From contig NZ_SLZG01000004.1 of the NCBI RefSeq assembly GCF_004341625.1, forward strand, positions 248,001 through 312,000: a DNA stretch of 64,000 nucleotides, given 5' to 3'. This document shows, in pieces, positions 24,739 to 34,093 of the stretch. This DNA comes from Rhizobium sp. BK376. GTDB lineage: Bacteria > Pseudomonadota > Alphaproteobacteria > Rhizobiales > Rhizobiaceae. The position numbers and the translations under genes were made by a program. The notes below the pieces were generated by a model. It was given only the letters and a program-made list of their open reading frames with translations. It made no database searches and was not told the origin of the DNA. Positions within the stretch are counted from its first letter, which is position 1; each line of letters begins with the position of its first letter.

Positions 24739-25343
24739 GACCCCGCCTTCCCCAAAGCCTTCTCGATCGCCGGATCGAGCTCGCCCTTGATGCTTGCCGC
24801 ATCGAAAGGACCAACGCGCTTGTAGAGGATCGTGCCGTCGGGGCCCACGAGATAGGATTCCGGGATGCCGTAGACGCCCCAGTCGATGGCGGCAGAACCC
24901 TTGGGATCGACGCCGATTGCCTTGTAGGGATTGCCGAGTTCGCCAAGGAAGCGCAGGGCGTTTTCCGGCTGATCCTTGTAGTTGATGGCGACAATGTTCA
25001 GCCGATTGTCCTTGGCAAGCTCCCTGAGAACAGGATGCTCCTCCCGGCAGGGAAGGCACCAGGAGGCAAAGACGTTCACCAGTGTCAGCTTGCCCTTGAC
25101 GGCGGCATCGGTCAGCGCCGGAAGATTGGCGCCATCGAGAGGCGCCAGCGTGAGCGAAGGCGCCTTGGTGCCGATCAGCGCGGAGGGTATGGCCGAGATG
25201 TCCTTGCCGTGATCCTGCTCGTAGAGCATTTTCGCGGCGGTCGCGGCTATACCGGCAAAAACGATAAGCGGCAGCAGCGCCAGCACATAGCGGCCGTACC
25301 CGCGCGACTTGGGCTGCCCCTTCGGTGAGGTATCGGTGCTCAT
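24735..25343 (-). CDS. ccmG: thiol:disulfide interchange protein CcmG/DsbE
   Basis: A membrane-anchored periplasmic thioredoxin-like protein (202 aa) that helps reduce the cysteines of apocytochrome c before haem attachment. It has one N-terminal membrane anchor ([19 protein letters not shown], about 18-36) and a thioredoxin domain with the active site [12 protein letters not shown] and cis-Pro region [15 protein letters not shown]. The ATG at 25343 overlaps the ccmD stop by 4 bases (ATGA). It is the last gene of the ccmABCDG cluster here; ccmE, ccmF and ccmH are not in the window. Confidence 0.95.
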   Translation of the reverse strand: MSTDTSPKGQPKSRGYGRYVLALLPLIVFAGIAATAAKMLYEQDHGKDISAIPSALIGTKAPSLTLAPLDGANLPALTDAAVKGKLTLVNVFASWCLPCREEHPVLRELAKDNRLNIVAINYKDQPENALRFLGELGNPYKAIGVDPKGSAAIDWGVYGIPESYLVGPDGTILYKRVGPFDAASIKGELDPAIEKALGKAGS

Positions 25344-25513
25344 TTCGCCTCGCCTTCCGGCTTGCGCTGCGAACGGCGGCGGATGCCCGATGCCTCGAGC
25401 GCCGCCAGCTCCTTCTGCCGCAGCCGGCCGTCGATCCACGTCCAGGCGATGACCCCTGATGTCAGCAGGCCGGCGAAACCGTAGGACGTATAGACGTAGA
25501 AGGCATGCGACAT
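25340..25513 (-). CDS. ccmD: haem exporter protein CcmD
   Basis: A short gene of 57 residues ([20 protein letters not shown]...). It has the CcmD pattern: an N-terminal H-x-x-Y-V/x-x-S-Y segment ([14 protein letters not shown]), one membrane helix (about 12-27), then a basic tail with the R-L-R-x-x-E pattern ([19 protein letters not shown]). CcmD stabilises the CcmABC-haem complex with CcmE. It begins 3 bases after the ccmC stop and overlaps ccmG by 4 bases. Position in the operon is exactly as expected, so confidence is high despite its size. Confidence 0.93.
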   Translation of the reverse strand: MSHAFYVYTSYGFAGLLTSGVIAWTWIDGRLRQKELAALEASGIRRRSQRKPEGEAK

Positions 25514-25516
25514 CAC

Positions 25517-26278
25517 CTATTCCTCCCGGCTTGCCATGCGGGCGGCGAGACGGCGCTGGGCGGCGATACGCCGCCGCCAGATCTCATTGCGGATCGCCAT
25601 CAGATGCAGCGTGAAGAACAGCAGCGTGAAAGCGAGCGCCATGGTGAAGAGCGGCCAGAGGAATTCGGGATCGATGGTCGGACCATCGAGACGCAGGATG
25701 CTTTCCTGCTGATGCAGCGTGTTCCACCAGTCGACCGAGAACTTGATGATCGGAATATTGACGAAGCCGACGAGGATCAGCACCGCCGTTACCCTCGCCG
25801 CCTTGGATGGATCGTCCATGGCGCGGCCGAGCGCGATCAGGCCGAGATACATCAGGAAGAGAATGAAGACGGAAGTGAGCCGCGCATCCCAGACCCAATA
25901 GGTGCCCCACATCGGCTTGCCCCAGAGCGAGCCGGTAACGAGCGCAAGAAGGGTAAAGGCTGCACCCAGCGGTGCAGCAGACTTGGCGGCGACATCGGCC
26001 AGCGGGTGACGCCAGACCAGCGTGCCGATCGCCGAGATGCTCATGATCGTATAGCACATCATCGACAGCCAGGCCGCTGGCACATGGATATACATGATGC
26101 GCACGGTCTCGCCCTGCTGGTAGTCGCCCTCGGTCGAGAAGCTCAGATAGAGCCCGACAGCAAAGAGAATGGCCGTGATGCCGGCAAGCCAAGGGATCAG
26201 ACGCGCCGCGAAGGCCAGAAACCGTGTCGGATTGGCAAGGTCTGAAAATCGGGTGATCGCCGGGCTGATGTCGCTCAT
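25517..26278 (-). CDS. ccmC: haem exporter protein CcmC
   Basis: A 253-residue inner-membrane protein with six hydrophobic segments that presents haem to CcmE. The tryptophan-rich (WWD) motif appears as GKPMWGTYWVWDARLTS, flanked by the conserved His-bearing loops (RIMYIHVPAAWLSM near the start of the second helix and VDWWNTLHQQES after the fifth). All are features of the haem-handling protein family. The gene lies between ccmB and ccmD on the minus strand; ccmC to ccmD spacing is 3 bases. Confidence 0.96.
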   Translation of the reverse strand: MSDISPAITRFSDLANPTRFLAFAARLIPWLAGITAILFAVGLYLSFSTEGDYQQGETVRIMYIHVPAAWLSMMCYTIMSISAIGTLVWRHPLADVAAKSAAPLGAAFTLLALVTGSLWGKPMWGTYWVWDARLTSVFILFLMYLGLIALGRAMDDPSKAARVTAVLILVGFVNIPIIKFSVDWWNTLHQQESILRLDGPTIDPEFLWPLFTMALAFTLLFFTLHLMAIRNEIWRRRIAAQRRLAARMASREE

Positions 26279-26354
26279 GCCGCTTGTTTAACCCGATATT
26301 GCAACAGCCGCAATTCGCAGGTCACGGTCATATGATCAATCCCCCGTCATCCGG

Positions 26355-27014
26355 TCAATCCGTTGTGTTGCGCAGCGCCAGTGCTGCAGCTGCCGGGCCG
26401 AGCACGGCGAAGAACAGCGTGAGCGCGATCAGGATCAGGAATGGCGGCAGGAAGGGCTGCGGCCCCTCGACGGCGGCATAGGTGGCGCTGACGCCGAAGA
26501 TGAGCACCGGGATCGTCAAGGGCAGAACGAGAATGGAGACGAGCAACCCGCCGCGCGGCAGGGCAACGGCAACGGCGGCCCCGACCGCGCCGATAAACGT
26601 GATCGCCGGAGAGCCGATAAGCAGCGTCAGCGCAGTCGTCCCGATCGCCGTCTCGTTCATGTTCATGAAAAGCCCGAGCAACGGCGAAGCGATCACCAGC
26701 GGCAGGCCCGTCGCAACCCAATGGGCGGCGCATTTGACGAGTACCGTCACGACGAGCGGCGTTTCCTGCATGACGAGAAGGTCGAGCGATCCGTCATCCC
26801 GCTCCGCTTGAAAAAGGCGATCGAGACCGAGAAGCGCTGAAAGGAGAGCGCCGATCCAGACGATGGCCGGCCCGATGCGCGACAGCAGCTTCAGGTCCGG
26901 GCCGACACCGAAGGGAATGATGGCGACCACCGTCAGGAAGAAGAGGATGCCGATCAGCGCGCCGCCGCCGGCGCGTACCGAGAGCTTGAGGTCCCGGAGG
27001 AAGAGGGCGGTCAT
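26355..27014 (-). CDS. ccmB: haem exporter protein CcmB
   Basis: The membrane subunit of the CcmABCD complex, 219 residues with six hydrophobic segments. Family motifs include the N-terminal ALFLRDLKLSVRAGG and the FxQxExxDGSLDLL stretch (LFQAERDDGSLDLLVMQETPL). The ATG at 27014 gives the usual N-terminus; the longer frame to 27098 runs into the repeat element and is rejected. Between ccmA and this gene lies a 218-base insertion of repeat sequence, which is unusual because ccmA and ccmB normally abut. Confidence 0.95.
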   Translation of the reverse strand: MTALFLRDLKLSVRAGGGALIGILFFLTVVAIIPFGVGPDLKLLSRIGPAIVWIGALLSALLGLDRLFQAERDDGSLDLLVMQETPLVVTVLVKCAAHWVATGLPLVIASPLLGLFMNMNETAIGTTALTLLIGSPAITFIGAVGAAVAVALPRGGLLVSILVLPLTIPVLIFGVSATYAAVEGPQPFLPPFLILIALTLFFAVLGPAAAALALRNTTD

Positions 27015-27041
27015 GCGATGAGCTCTTCCGATTCGGAGGGA

Positions 27042-27213
27042 TAAAGCCCCTCTCCAACTTTGCGAGTGGAATAAGTCCCCTCCCCAACACCTCCCCACGA
27101 GGTGGAGGGGCTAACCCGGCCGCTTGCCACCTCATTCTCGATTGAGGGGGAAACGAGACGCCGAGAGGAGCCCCTCCTTCTTGTGGGAAGGGGTTGGAAA
27201 GGGGTTTCTTTGT
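27042..27213. repeat. RIME-like palindromic repeat between ccmA and ccmB
   Basis: Between the ccmA stop and ccmB start there is a mosaic of palindromic G/C-tract sequence. Outer arms AAGCCCCTCTCCAACTT (27043 onward) and a near-complement GTTGGAAAGGGGTTT (near 27193-27207) flank internal arms such as CACCTCCCC...GGTGGAGGGG (27089-27110). It resembles the other repeats in this window. Its position within an operon makes it a candidate for mRNA processing or partial termination. Confidence 0.75.
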
Positions 27214-27231
27214 AGATCGACAACACCACCA

Positions 27232-27879
27232 TCACCCCCACACCCCCTGATCCACTCCGGCAAATCCCGTCATCCGCAATTCCTGCGCCCGCTCCAGACC
27301 GAGCGGCTGGTGCGTCGCCGCAAGCACGATCCCGCCGCTCTTCTGATGATCGCCGATCAGCTTCGCAAAGAGCTGGTCGGCCGCCGAATCAAGTGCGGCA
27401 GTCGGTTCGTCCAGAATCCAGATCGGCCGGTAGGCAACGAGCAGCTTGGCGAAGGCCAGCCGCCGCTGCTGGCCGGCGGAGAGATAGCCGAAGGGCAGAT
27501 GCGTGATGCCGGCCATACCGACGGCGTCGGCCGCGTCCTCGATCGAAACACCGGCACCGCCATCCGCATCGCCCAGAAAATCCCGCCAGAAAGAAAGATT
27601 TTCTACAACCGTAAGTTCATTCTTCATTGCATTACGATGCCCGAGATAGTGGCTTGCTTCACATGCCGGACGCTCGGTTTTGCCGCGCGAATCGGTGAAT
27701 ATGACATGCCCTTTTTCCGGTCTTAAGAGACCCGCCACAACCCTTAGAAGCGTCGATTTTCCAGACCCGTTTCGCCCGGTCAAAATAAGGGCGTCGCCAC
27801 CTGCCAAGTTAAAGGAAATGTTAACGAAAATCAGATCTTCGCCGCGTCGCGCGGCAAGGTTTTCAGCGCCCAAATGCAT
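27232..27879 (-). CDS. ccmA: haem exporter ATP-binding protein CcmA
   Basis: The ABC ATPase of the CcmABCD complex (215 aa) that releases haem-loaded CcmE. Motifs: Walker A GRNGSGKST, Q-loop region HYLGHRNAMKNELTV (the CcmA-specific G-H-R/x-x-x-K segment), signature YLSAGQQRRLAFAKLL, Walker B WILDEPTAALD and switch ATHQPL. It is the first gene of the ccmABCDG group and is divergent from acnA across a 263-base space, with a candidate iron-responsive operator. Confidence 0.95.
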   Translation of the reverse strand: MHLGAENLAARRGEDLIFVNISFNLAGGDALILTGRNGSGKSTLLRVVAGLLRPEKGHVIFTDSRGKTERPACEASHYLGHRNAMKNELTVVENLSFWRDFLGDADGGAGVSIEDAADAVGMAGITHLPFGYLSAGQQRRLAFAKLLVAYRPIWILDEPTAALDSAADQLFAKLIGDHQKSGGIVLAATHQPLGLERAQELRMTGFAGVDQGVWG

Positions 27880-27959
27880 GTATTGCCGACACTCCCATTC
27901 CCCATTGCCGCAGGCATAAAAAAATGTCCAATTTTGAGCTTTGTTGCTCTGGCCACCCG

Positions 27960-27976
27960 TTTAGAAATTATCTATA
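27960..27976. promoter_or_regulatory. possible Irr iron-control element (ICE)
   Basis: The sequence TTTAGAA-ATT-ATCTATA matches the ICE palindrome TTTAGAA-N3-TTCTAAA as I remember it in 12 of 14 defined positions. It is 80 bases from the ccmA start and 166 from the acnA start. Irr regulates haem and Fe-S genes in Rhizobiales, so an Irr site between a haem-export operon and aconitase is plausible. Based on motif memory only. Confidence 0.45.
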
Positions 27977-28142
27977 AGACCTGCAACCACGCCAGCGGTC
28001 GGCGTGAATATCATCCTTGCGCCGAACATAAGGTTTTCTGCCTTACGTGCGGACAGCGGAAATGGCCGTACCCGCATCCTGATGTGCATAAAGTGCATAG
28101 GCGTTCGCACGACTGTGTTGGCTATCAGAAACGGGGTCTCTC

Positions 28143-30833
28143 GTGTCTAAATCTCTTGACAGTTTCAATTGTCGTTCCACGCTCAGTGTGAATGGTAAGG
28201 ACTATGTCTATTACAGCCTGCCCAAGGCTGAGGCAAACGGCCTTGCCGGTGTTTCCAAGCTCCCCTACTCGATGAAGGTGCTGCTGGAAAACCTGCTGCG
28301 CTTCGAAGACGGCCAGTCGGTGACCAAGGAACATATCCAGGGCATCGCTGAGTGGCTCGTGAACAAGGGCACCGTCGAAAACGAAATCGCCTATCGCCCG
28401 GCCCGCGTCCTGATGCAGGACTTCACCGGCGTTCCTGCTGTCGTTGACCTCGCCGCCATGCGTGACGCCATGGTCTCCCTCGGCGGCGATCCTGAGAAGA
28501 TCAACCCGCTGGTTCCCGTCGACCTCGTCATCGACCACTCCGTCATCGTCGACGAATTCGGCACGCCGACGGCTTTCGCCAAGAACGTCGAGCTGGAATA
28601 TCAGCGCAACGGCGAGCGTTACCGCTTCCTGAAGTGGGGCCAGCAGGCCTTCCAGAACTTCCGCGTTGTTCCTCCCGGCACCGGCATCTGTCACCAGGTC
28701 AACCTCGAATATCTCGGCCAGACCGTCTGGACGAAGGAAGAGGACGGCGAAACCATCGCTTATCCCGACACCTGCGTCGGCACGGATAGCCACACGACGA
28801 TGATCAACGGCCTCGGCGTTCTCGGCTGGGGTGTGGGCGGTATCGAAGCCGAAGCTGCCATGCTCGGCCAGCCGGTTTCCATGCTTCTACCTGAAGTCAT
28901 CGGCTTCAAGCTGACCGGCAAGCTCAAGGAAGGCGTAACCGCGACCGACCTCGTACTGACCGTTGTGCAGATGCTGCGCAAGAAGGGCGTCGTTTCGAAG
29001 TTCGTCGAATTCTTCGGCCCCGGCCTCGACAACATGCCGCTCGCAGACCGTGCGACCATCGGCAACATGGGCCCGGAATACGGCGCGACCTGCGGCTTCT
29101 TCCCGGTCGACAGCGAAACGCTGAACTACCTGAACACCTCGGGCCGTACCAAGGACCGCATCGCACTGGTCGAAGCCTATTCGAAGGCTCAGGGCATGTG
29201 GCGCGAGGGTGACGGCTCCGATATCGTCTTCACCGACACGCTGGAACTCGACCTCGGCGACGTCGTGCCGTCGATGGCCGGCCCGAAGCGCCCGGAAGGC
29301 CGCATCCCGCTGGAAAACATCGCATCCGGCTTCGCCGGCTCGCTGGAATCAGAATACAAGAAGCCCGGCCAGCTTTCGAACCGTTATGCGGTTGAAGGCA
29401 CCGACTTCGATCTCGGCCACGGCGACGTTGCCATTGCCGCCATCACGTCGTGCACCAACACGTCCAACCCGTCGGTGCTGATCGCTGCCGGCCTTCTCGC
29501 CCGCAACGCCGTTGCCAAGGGCCTGAAGACCAAGCCGTGGGTCAAGACCTCGCTCGCACCGGGATCCCAGGTCGTCGGCGAATATCTCGCCAAGTCGGGC
29601 CTGCAGAAAGACCTCGACGCGCTCGGCTTTAACCTCGTCGGCTTCGGCTGCACGACCTGTATCGGCAACTCCGGCCCGCTGCCGGCGCCGATCTCGAAGA
29701 CGATCAACGACAAGGGCCTGATCGTATCGGGCGTTCTGTCCGGCAACCGTAACTTCGAAGGCCGTATCTCGCCGGACGTCCAGGCGAACTACCTCGCCTC
29801 GCCGCCGCTCGTCGTCGCCTACGCCCTTGCCGGCACGGTCCAGAAGGACCTGACGTCAGAGCCGATCGGTGAAGACAAGGATGGCAAGCCGGTCTTCCTC
29901 AAGGACATCTGGCCGACCTCGCACGAAGTGCAGGAATTCATCCAGAAATACGTCACCCGCGAACTCTACGAATCCAAGTACGCCGACGTCTTCAAGGGCG
30001 ACGCCAACTGGCAGGCCGTTCAGGTTCCTCCGGGCCAGACCTATACCTGGGATGACAACTCGACCTACGTCCAGAACCCGCCCTACTTCGTCGGCATGGG
30101 CAAGACGGGATCTGGCACGTCGGACATCAAGAACGCCCGCGTTCTCGGTCTCTTCGGCGACAAGATCACCACCGACCACATTTCCCCGGCCGGTTCGATC
30201 AAGGCTGCTTCCCCGGCAGGTGCTTACCTCACTGGCCATGGCGTCGGCGTTGCCGACTTCAACCAGTACGGTACGCGCCGTGGTAACCACGAGGTCATGA
30301 TGCGCGGCACCTTTGCCAACATCCGCCTTCGCAACCACATGCTCGGCCCGAACGGCAAGGAAGGTGGCTTCACCATCCACTATCCGTCGAAGGAAGAGGA
30401 ATCGATCTACGACGCGGCCATGCAGTACAAGGCCGAGGGCGTTCCGCTCGTCATCTTCGCCGGTGTTGAATACGGTAACGGCTCCTCGCGCGACTGGGCT
30501 GCCAAGGGCACCAACCTCCTCGGTGTCAAGGCCGTCGTCGCCCAGTCCTTCGAGCGCATCCATCGCTCGAACCTGGTCGGCATGGGTGTCATCCCCTTCG
30601 TCTTCGAAGATGGTACGACCTGGGCAAGCCTGAACCTCAAGGGCGATGAACTCGTCACCATCGAGGGCCTGGAAAACATCAAGCCGCGCGAGAAGAAGAT
30701 CGCCAAGATCACCTACGGCGACGGCACGGTGAAGGAAGTTCCGCTTCTGTCGCGCGTCGATACGCTCGACGAAGTGACCTACCTCAACAACGGCGGCATC
30801 CTGCAGACGGTTCTGCGCGACCTCGCTGCCTGA
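28143..30833 (+). CDS. acnA: aconitate hydratase A
   Basis: The TCA-cycle aconitase (896 aa), interconverting citrate and isocitrate with a 4Fe-4S cluster. Cluster ligands are in [14 protein letters not shown] and [13 protein letters not shown]; substrate-binding motifs include [36 protein letters not shown] and the C-terminal swivel [13 protein letters not shown]. Length is normal for AcnA/IRP-type. It begins with GTG ([14 protein letters not shown]), the family's usual N-terminus in rhizobia. A strong terminator follows. A possible Irr site lies upstream. A plus-side iron link would fit, since aconitase is Fe-dependent. Confidence 0.97.
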   Translation: MSKSLDSFNCRSTLSVNGKDYVYYSLPKAEANGLAGVSKLPYSMKVLLENLLRFEDGQSVTKEHIQGIAEWLVNKGTVENEIAYRPARVLMQDFTGVPAVVDLAAMRDAMVSLGGDPEKINPLVPVDLVIDHSVIVDEFGTPTAFAKNVELEYQRNGERYRFLKWGQQAFQNFRVVPPGTGICHQVNLEYLGQTVWTKEEDGETIAYPDTCVGTDSHTTMINGLGVLGWGVGGIEAEAAMLGQPVSMLLPEVIGFKLTGKLKEGVTATDLVLTVVQMLRKKGVVSKFVEFFGPGLDNMPLADRATIGNMGPEYGATCGFFPVDSETLNYLNTSGRTKDRIALVEAYSKAQGMWREGDGSDIVFTDTLELDLGDVVPSMAGPKRPEGRIPLENIASGFAGSLESEYKKPGQLSNRYAVEGTDFDLGHGDVAIAAITSCTNTSNPSVLIAAGLLARNAVAKGLKTKPWVKTSLAPGSQVVGEYLAKSGLQKDLDALGFNLVGFGCTTCIGNSGPLPAPISKTINDKGLIVSGVLSGNRNFEGRISPDVQANYLASPPLVVAYALAGTVQKDLTSEPIGEDKDGKPVFLKDIWPTSHEVQEFIQKYVTRELYESKYADVFKGDANWQAVQVPPGQTYTWDDNSTYVQNPPYFVGMGKTGSGTSDIKNARVLGLFGDKITTDHISPAGSIKAASPAGAYLTGHGVGVADFNQYGTRRGNHEVMMRGTFANIRLRNHMLGPNGKEGGFTIHYPSKEEESIYDAAMQYKAEGVPLVIFAGVEYGNGSSRDWAAKGTNLLGVKAVVAQSFERIHRSNLVGMGVIPFVFEDGTTWASLNLKGDELVTIEGLENIKPREKKIAKITYGDGTVKEVPLLSRVDTLDEVTYLNNGGILQTVLRDLAA

Positions 30834-30854
30834 TCTGACAGACTGATCGTTTTG

Positions 30855-30893
30855 GACGCCGCCGGGAAAGCTTCCCGGCGGCGTCTTGTTTTT
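30855..30893 (+). terminator. intrinsic terminator after acnA
   Basis: A perfect 14-bp stem (GACGCCGCCGGGAA with TTCCCGGCGGCGTC) and 3-base loop, followed by TTGTTTTT. It lies 22 bases past the acnA stop. Confidence 0.94.
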
Positions 30894-31052
30894 CACGCTG
30901 AAGTGTATGCGGGTGATCGGCACCGACAGGGGTCTCACCCCTTCGTGACTTCCAGGGACCGCCGCGAACCATTATCTCTTGTTTCAGATTTGTCAGGCTT
31001 GATAGGCGCCAGGGAATCTGGCTATCAAGACCTGGGTAAGAGGTATTGTCGC

Positions 31053-31796
31053 ATGTCACTCCGGTTCGTCATTCCACTTCTGGCAGGTGTCGCCCTCGCG
31101 GTGTCGGCGCATGCGCAAGAGCTGAAAAAGCTCAAGGGTGTAGTCGAACTCTTCACATCCCAGGGCTGCTCTTCCTGCCCGCCTGCCGACGCAGCACTGC
31201 AGAAACTGATTGCCCAGGGCGATGTCGTGGCACTCGCCTACCATGTGGACTACTGGAACTACATGGGCTGGGACGACACGATGAGCTCCAAGGACAATAC
31301 CGCGCGGCAATACGCCTATGCGCGTACGCTTGGCCGCAGCAACGTCTATACGCCGCAGGCGATCGTCAACGGGCGCGACCATCTGAACGGCGCCGATCTC
31401 AACGCCATCAACGTCAAGCTTGACCAGTTCGACCACAACGGCAAGGGCCTGACCGTGCCAGTCAGCGCCGCCCTGAATGGCGACGAGCTGGAAATCAAGA
31501 TCGGCGCGGGCAATGGCAAGGCCAATGTGGTCGTCGCCTATTTCGACAGGGAACAGGTCGTCTCGGTCGACAAGGGCGAGAACACCGGCCACAAGATCGC
31601 CTACATGCACAGCGTCTCCGACGTCGAGACAGTCGGCATGTGGGATGGCAAGCCGATGAGCGTCGTTCTGCCATCGAGCGTGATGGACAAGGCGGGGCGC
31701 AAGGGCCTGGCGGTCCTGCTGCAATCGGCCACGCCTGCCGGTGATCCCGCGGCAATCGTCGGAGCGGCCGTCATGACTGTCGGCAGCGGCGACTGA
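31053..31796 (+). CDS. DUF1223 secreted thioredoxin-fold protein
   Basis: A 247-residue exported protein of the DUF1223 family. It starts with a signal peptide (MSLRFVIPLLAGVALAVSAHA, cleavage after AHA). The thioredoxin-like part holds ELFTSQGCSSCPPADAALQKL, where CSSC takes the place of the redox CxxC, then the conserved HVDYWNYMGWDDTMSSKDNTARQ and YTPQAIVNGRDHLNG (cis-Pro). A C-terminal beta-rich half follows. Probably periplasmic; redox activity is likely from the CxxC but no substrate is known. The upstream frame to 30852 crosses the acnA terminator and is rejected. Confidence 0.9.
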   Translation: MSLRFVIPLLAGVALAVSAHAQELKKLKGVVELFTSQGCSSCPPADAALQKLIAQGDVVALAYHVDYWNYMGWDDTMSSKDNTARQYAYARTLGRSNVYTPQAIVNGRDHLNGADLNAINVKLDQFDHNGKGLTVPVSAALNGDELEIKIGAGNGKANVVVAYFDREQVVSVDKGENTGHKIAYMHSVSDVETVGMWDGKPMSVVLPSSVMDKAGRKGLAVLLQSATPAGDPAAIVGAAVMTVGSGD

Positions 31797-32081
31797 ATAT
31801 CGAACCTATTTGCTTGCGGAACGTTTCAAGAAGGCGGCCCGGCTAGGCGCATTCGGGGCTGGGGTTAGGTCGATGCACTTCGCCGGGCCCTTTGGCGTGC
31901 TGACGCCAAACTTCACTTCTATATTGGTCGCCTTTAAATGAGGCGCTGTTTTGACTGAAATACGGCACTGCAGAGAATGCATATGTCCTCGGGCAAATCG
32001 GAATAGCGGCTGGTCTTGCAATTTGGCGTGGCTAAGGCAAACTGTCACCCTGCTGTCATGAGCGGAGGCCTTGGGAGTTTA

Positions 32082-32480
32082 ATGACTGATCAGCCGGATT
32101 TGCGGCACGGCGAAAGCCGTTCTGCCGAAAACACCCCTAGTGTCGTTGATCTCAGGGAATACAAGCAAAGCAAGGATCCGCTGCCGGTCACCTTCCACCG
32201 CAGGGAGCTTGATGCGATTCTGTGGATTTACGGACGCATGGTCGGCGAAGGCGAATGGCGGGACTACGCCATCGACCACCTGAAGGACAAGGCGGTCTTC
32301 TCTGTGTTCAAGCGCTCGGGCGAAATGCCGCTCTTCCGGATCGAGAAAAACCCCAAGCTCGCCGCCAAGCAGGGCGCGTTCTCTGTGATCAACGTGAATG
32401 GCATGATCCTGAAGCGTGGCCACGAGATCAGCCAGGTCCTGAAGGTCTTCGACAAGACGCTGAAGCTCGTTGAGAAATAA
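32082..32480 (+). CDS. DUF2794 domain protein
   Basis: A 132-residue protein of an alphaproteobacterial family of unknown function. The conserved region is VTFHRRELDAILWIYGRMVGEGEWRDYAIDHLKDKAVFSVFKRSGEMPLFRIEKNPKLAAKQGAFSVIN, ending in a helical HEISQVLKVFDKTLKLV. No membrane segment, signal peptide or catalytic motif is evident. The start at MTDQPDLRHG is preceded by GGGAG about 6 bases upstream, favouring it over the ATG at 32058. The roughly 285 bases before it hold no supported gene; a minus-strand frame at 31806-32048 is rejected. Confidence 0.85.
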   Translation: MTDQPDLRHGESRSAENTPSVVDLREYKQSKDPLPVTFHRRELDAILWIYGRMVGEGEWRDYAIDHLKDKAVFSVFKRSGEMPLFRIEKNPKLAAKQGAFSVINVNGMILKRGHEISQVLKVFDKTLKLVEK

Positions 32481-32491
32481 GCGTCCCGGGC

Positions 32492-33049
32492 CTATCCCCT
32501 GAAAAGCGTGCCGGGATAGACGGCTAGATCCGGGGCGGTTTCGGCTCCCTCCCCCAACACCTTTTGCATCAGCATCGTGTCCAGCCAGCGGCCATGCTTG
32601 TAGCCGGTGCCTTTCAGCAATCCCGTTTCCGAAAATCCAGCTGCCCGATGCAAGGCGATCGAGGCCGGATGCGCGCCGCCGATGACGGCAATCATCTGCC
32701 GGAAGCCAAGGCTCTCGCATCGCCACAGCAGTTCACCCAGGAGCAGCTTGCCGACGCCACGCCCGCGCGCGTCAGGCGCCAGGTAAATCGAATCCTCGAC
32801 CATCCAGCGGTAGGCTGGCCGGGTGCGGAAGGCGGAAGCATAGGCATACCCGAGAAAGACACCATTCTCGTCTTCGGCCACGATATAGGGATAGCCCTTT
32901 TCCGTGATACCGAGGAAACGGCTGGCCATCTCGGCCTCGTCAGGCGGGACGATCTCGTAGCTCGCCGTGCCGTTCAGCACGGAATCGCGATAAATTTCAG
33001 TAATGAGCGGCATATCCGCCGGTGTGGCGTCGCGAAGACGGATGGACAT
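32492..33049 (-). CDS. GNAT acetyltransferase, phosphinothricin acetyltransferase-like
   Basis: A 185-residue GNAT-fold N-acetyltransferase. Family elements: IRDATPADMPLITEIYRDSVL... with the substrate loop NGTASYEIVPPDEAEM, the acetyl-CoA pyrophosphate loop DARGRGVGKLLLGELL (R/Q-x-x-G-x-G/A), and the final IGGAHPASIALHRAAGFSETGLLKGTGYKHGRWLDTMLMQK. This is the Pat/MnaT subgroup that acetylates phosphinothricin-like amino acids or methionine sulfone/sulfoximine. The natural substrate is not certain. It is convergent with DUF2794 (11-base gap), and downstream of the BI-1 gene on the same strand but separated by a terminator. Confidence 0.9.
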   Translation of the reverse strand: MSIRLRDATPADMPLITEIYRDSVLNGTASYEIVPPDEAEMASRFLGITEKGYPYIVAEDENGVFLGYAYASAFRTRPAYRWMVEDSIYLAPDARGRGVGKLLLGELLWRCESLGFRQMIAVIGGAHPASIALHRAAGFSETGLLKGTGYKHGRWLDTMLMQKVLGEGAETAPDLAVYPGTLFRG

Positions 33050-33109
33050 GGATGACCGCCAAGCTGAAAAGAGATCGCGATATCAAACATCAGCCGACGC
33101 GGAAGACAA

Positions 33110-33134
33110 TAAAAAAGGCGGCCGAAGCCGCCTT
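33110..33134 (-). terminator. intrinsic terminator after the BI-1 gene
   Basis: On the minus strand, AAGGCGGC / GCCGCCTT (8-bp perfect stem, TTCG loop) is followed by a TTTTTTATTG run. It lies 26 bases past the BI-1 family stop codon. Confidence 0.92.
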
Positions 33135-33159
33135 TCCCAAAGATATCCTGTCATTCCTG

Positions 33160-33900
33160 TTACTTGCGGTCGCCCATGAACTGCAGGAGGAACATGAACA
33201 GGTTGATGAAGTCGAGGTAGAGCGTCAGGGCGCCCATGATTGCCTTGCGGCCAGCCATCACGGCATCGTCGGCAGCATAGTACATTTCCTTGATCCGCTG
33301 CGTGTCGTAGGCGGTCAGGCCGGCAAAGGCGAGGACGCCGATGACGGAGATCGCAAACTGCAGGGCAGAGGACTGCAGGAAGATGTTGACCACTGACGCG
33401 ATGATCAGGCCGAAAACGCCCATGATCAGGAACGAGCCGAAGCCCGAAAGGTCACGACGCGTGGTGTAGCCATAGAGCGACAGGGCACCAAAAGCGGCTG
33501 CCGTCACGAAGAAGGTCTGCACGATGCTGGTCTGCGTGTACACCAGGAACAGCGAAGACAGCGACAGACCCACCAGCGCGGCATAGATCCAGAAGGTCAG
33601 CTGCGCAGCACCCACGCTCATTCGGTTGATGCGGAAGCTCAGGAAGAAGACAGCCGCGACCGGAGCGAAGATAACGACCCAGCGCAGAGGCGTCTGGAAC
33701 AGAGCTACGCCGAACTGCGTCAGATGACCGTCCTGGACGGCGAGATTGAAACCGAGATAGGCGGCCACACCCGTGATCGCCAGACCCAGCGCCATCAGGT
33801 TGTAAACCTTCAGCATATACGAGCGAAGGCCCTCATCTATCATCGCACCGGACTGTGCGCCTGCGCCCGTCCGGTTTTGGTAGTTGCGAAAGTCAGCCAT
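33160..33900 (-). CDS. Bax inhibitor-1 / YccA family membrane protein
   Basis: A 246-residue protein with seven hydrophobic segments (about 31-50, 71-89, 98-120, 124-142, 155-175, 180-200, 222-242). The BI-1 family signatures are YMLKVYNLMALGLAITGVAAYLGF and the C-terminal FAGLTAYDTQRIKEMYYAADD, with the conserved Asp residues linked to pH-dependent calcium leak in the family. The family is an envelope protein; YccA in E. coli interacts with FtsH. The N-terminus is Gln/Asn-Gly rich. A terminator follows. Confidence 0.92.
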   Translation of the reverse strand: MADFRNYQNRTGAGAQSGAMIDEGLRSYMLKVYNLMALGLAITGVAAYLGFNLAVQDGHLTQFGVALFQTPLRWVVIFAPVAAVFFLSFRINRMSVGAAQLTFWIYAALVGLSLSSLFLVYTQTSIVQTFFVTAAAFGALSLYGYTTRRDLSGFGSFLIMGVFGLIIASVVNIFLQSSALQFAISVIGVLAFAGLTAYDTQRIKEMYYAADDAVMAGRKAIMGALTLYLDFINLFMFLLQFMGDRK

Positions 33901-34093
33901 GTTTTCCTCTTTTAAGCTCCGATGTGATTACGGTGTCGGGCGCGTTCGTCCCGGGCGCCGCTGCGGAGCTCCAGCATGCCTGACAAGAATATGAGGCTTT
34001 CGCCCGTTGCAAACAAGAGCCTTGCGATCCCCGATTGGGTTAAATCGGCGTAATATGGAGTGATTTCACCGGCTTCGGTTAACGGAGGAGACC

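Noticed and set aside
29856-30938. 360-residue minus-strand frame opposite acnA
   Set aside because: Antisense to the aconitase C-terminal part and crosses its terminator.
31806-32048. 80-residue minus-strand frame between the DUF1223 and DUF2794 genes
   Set aside because: No ribosome binding site, no domain, and it runs antisense through the presumed promoter region of the DUF2794 gene.
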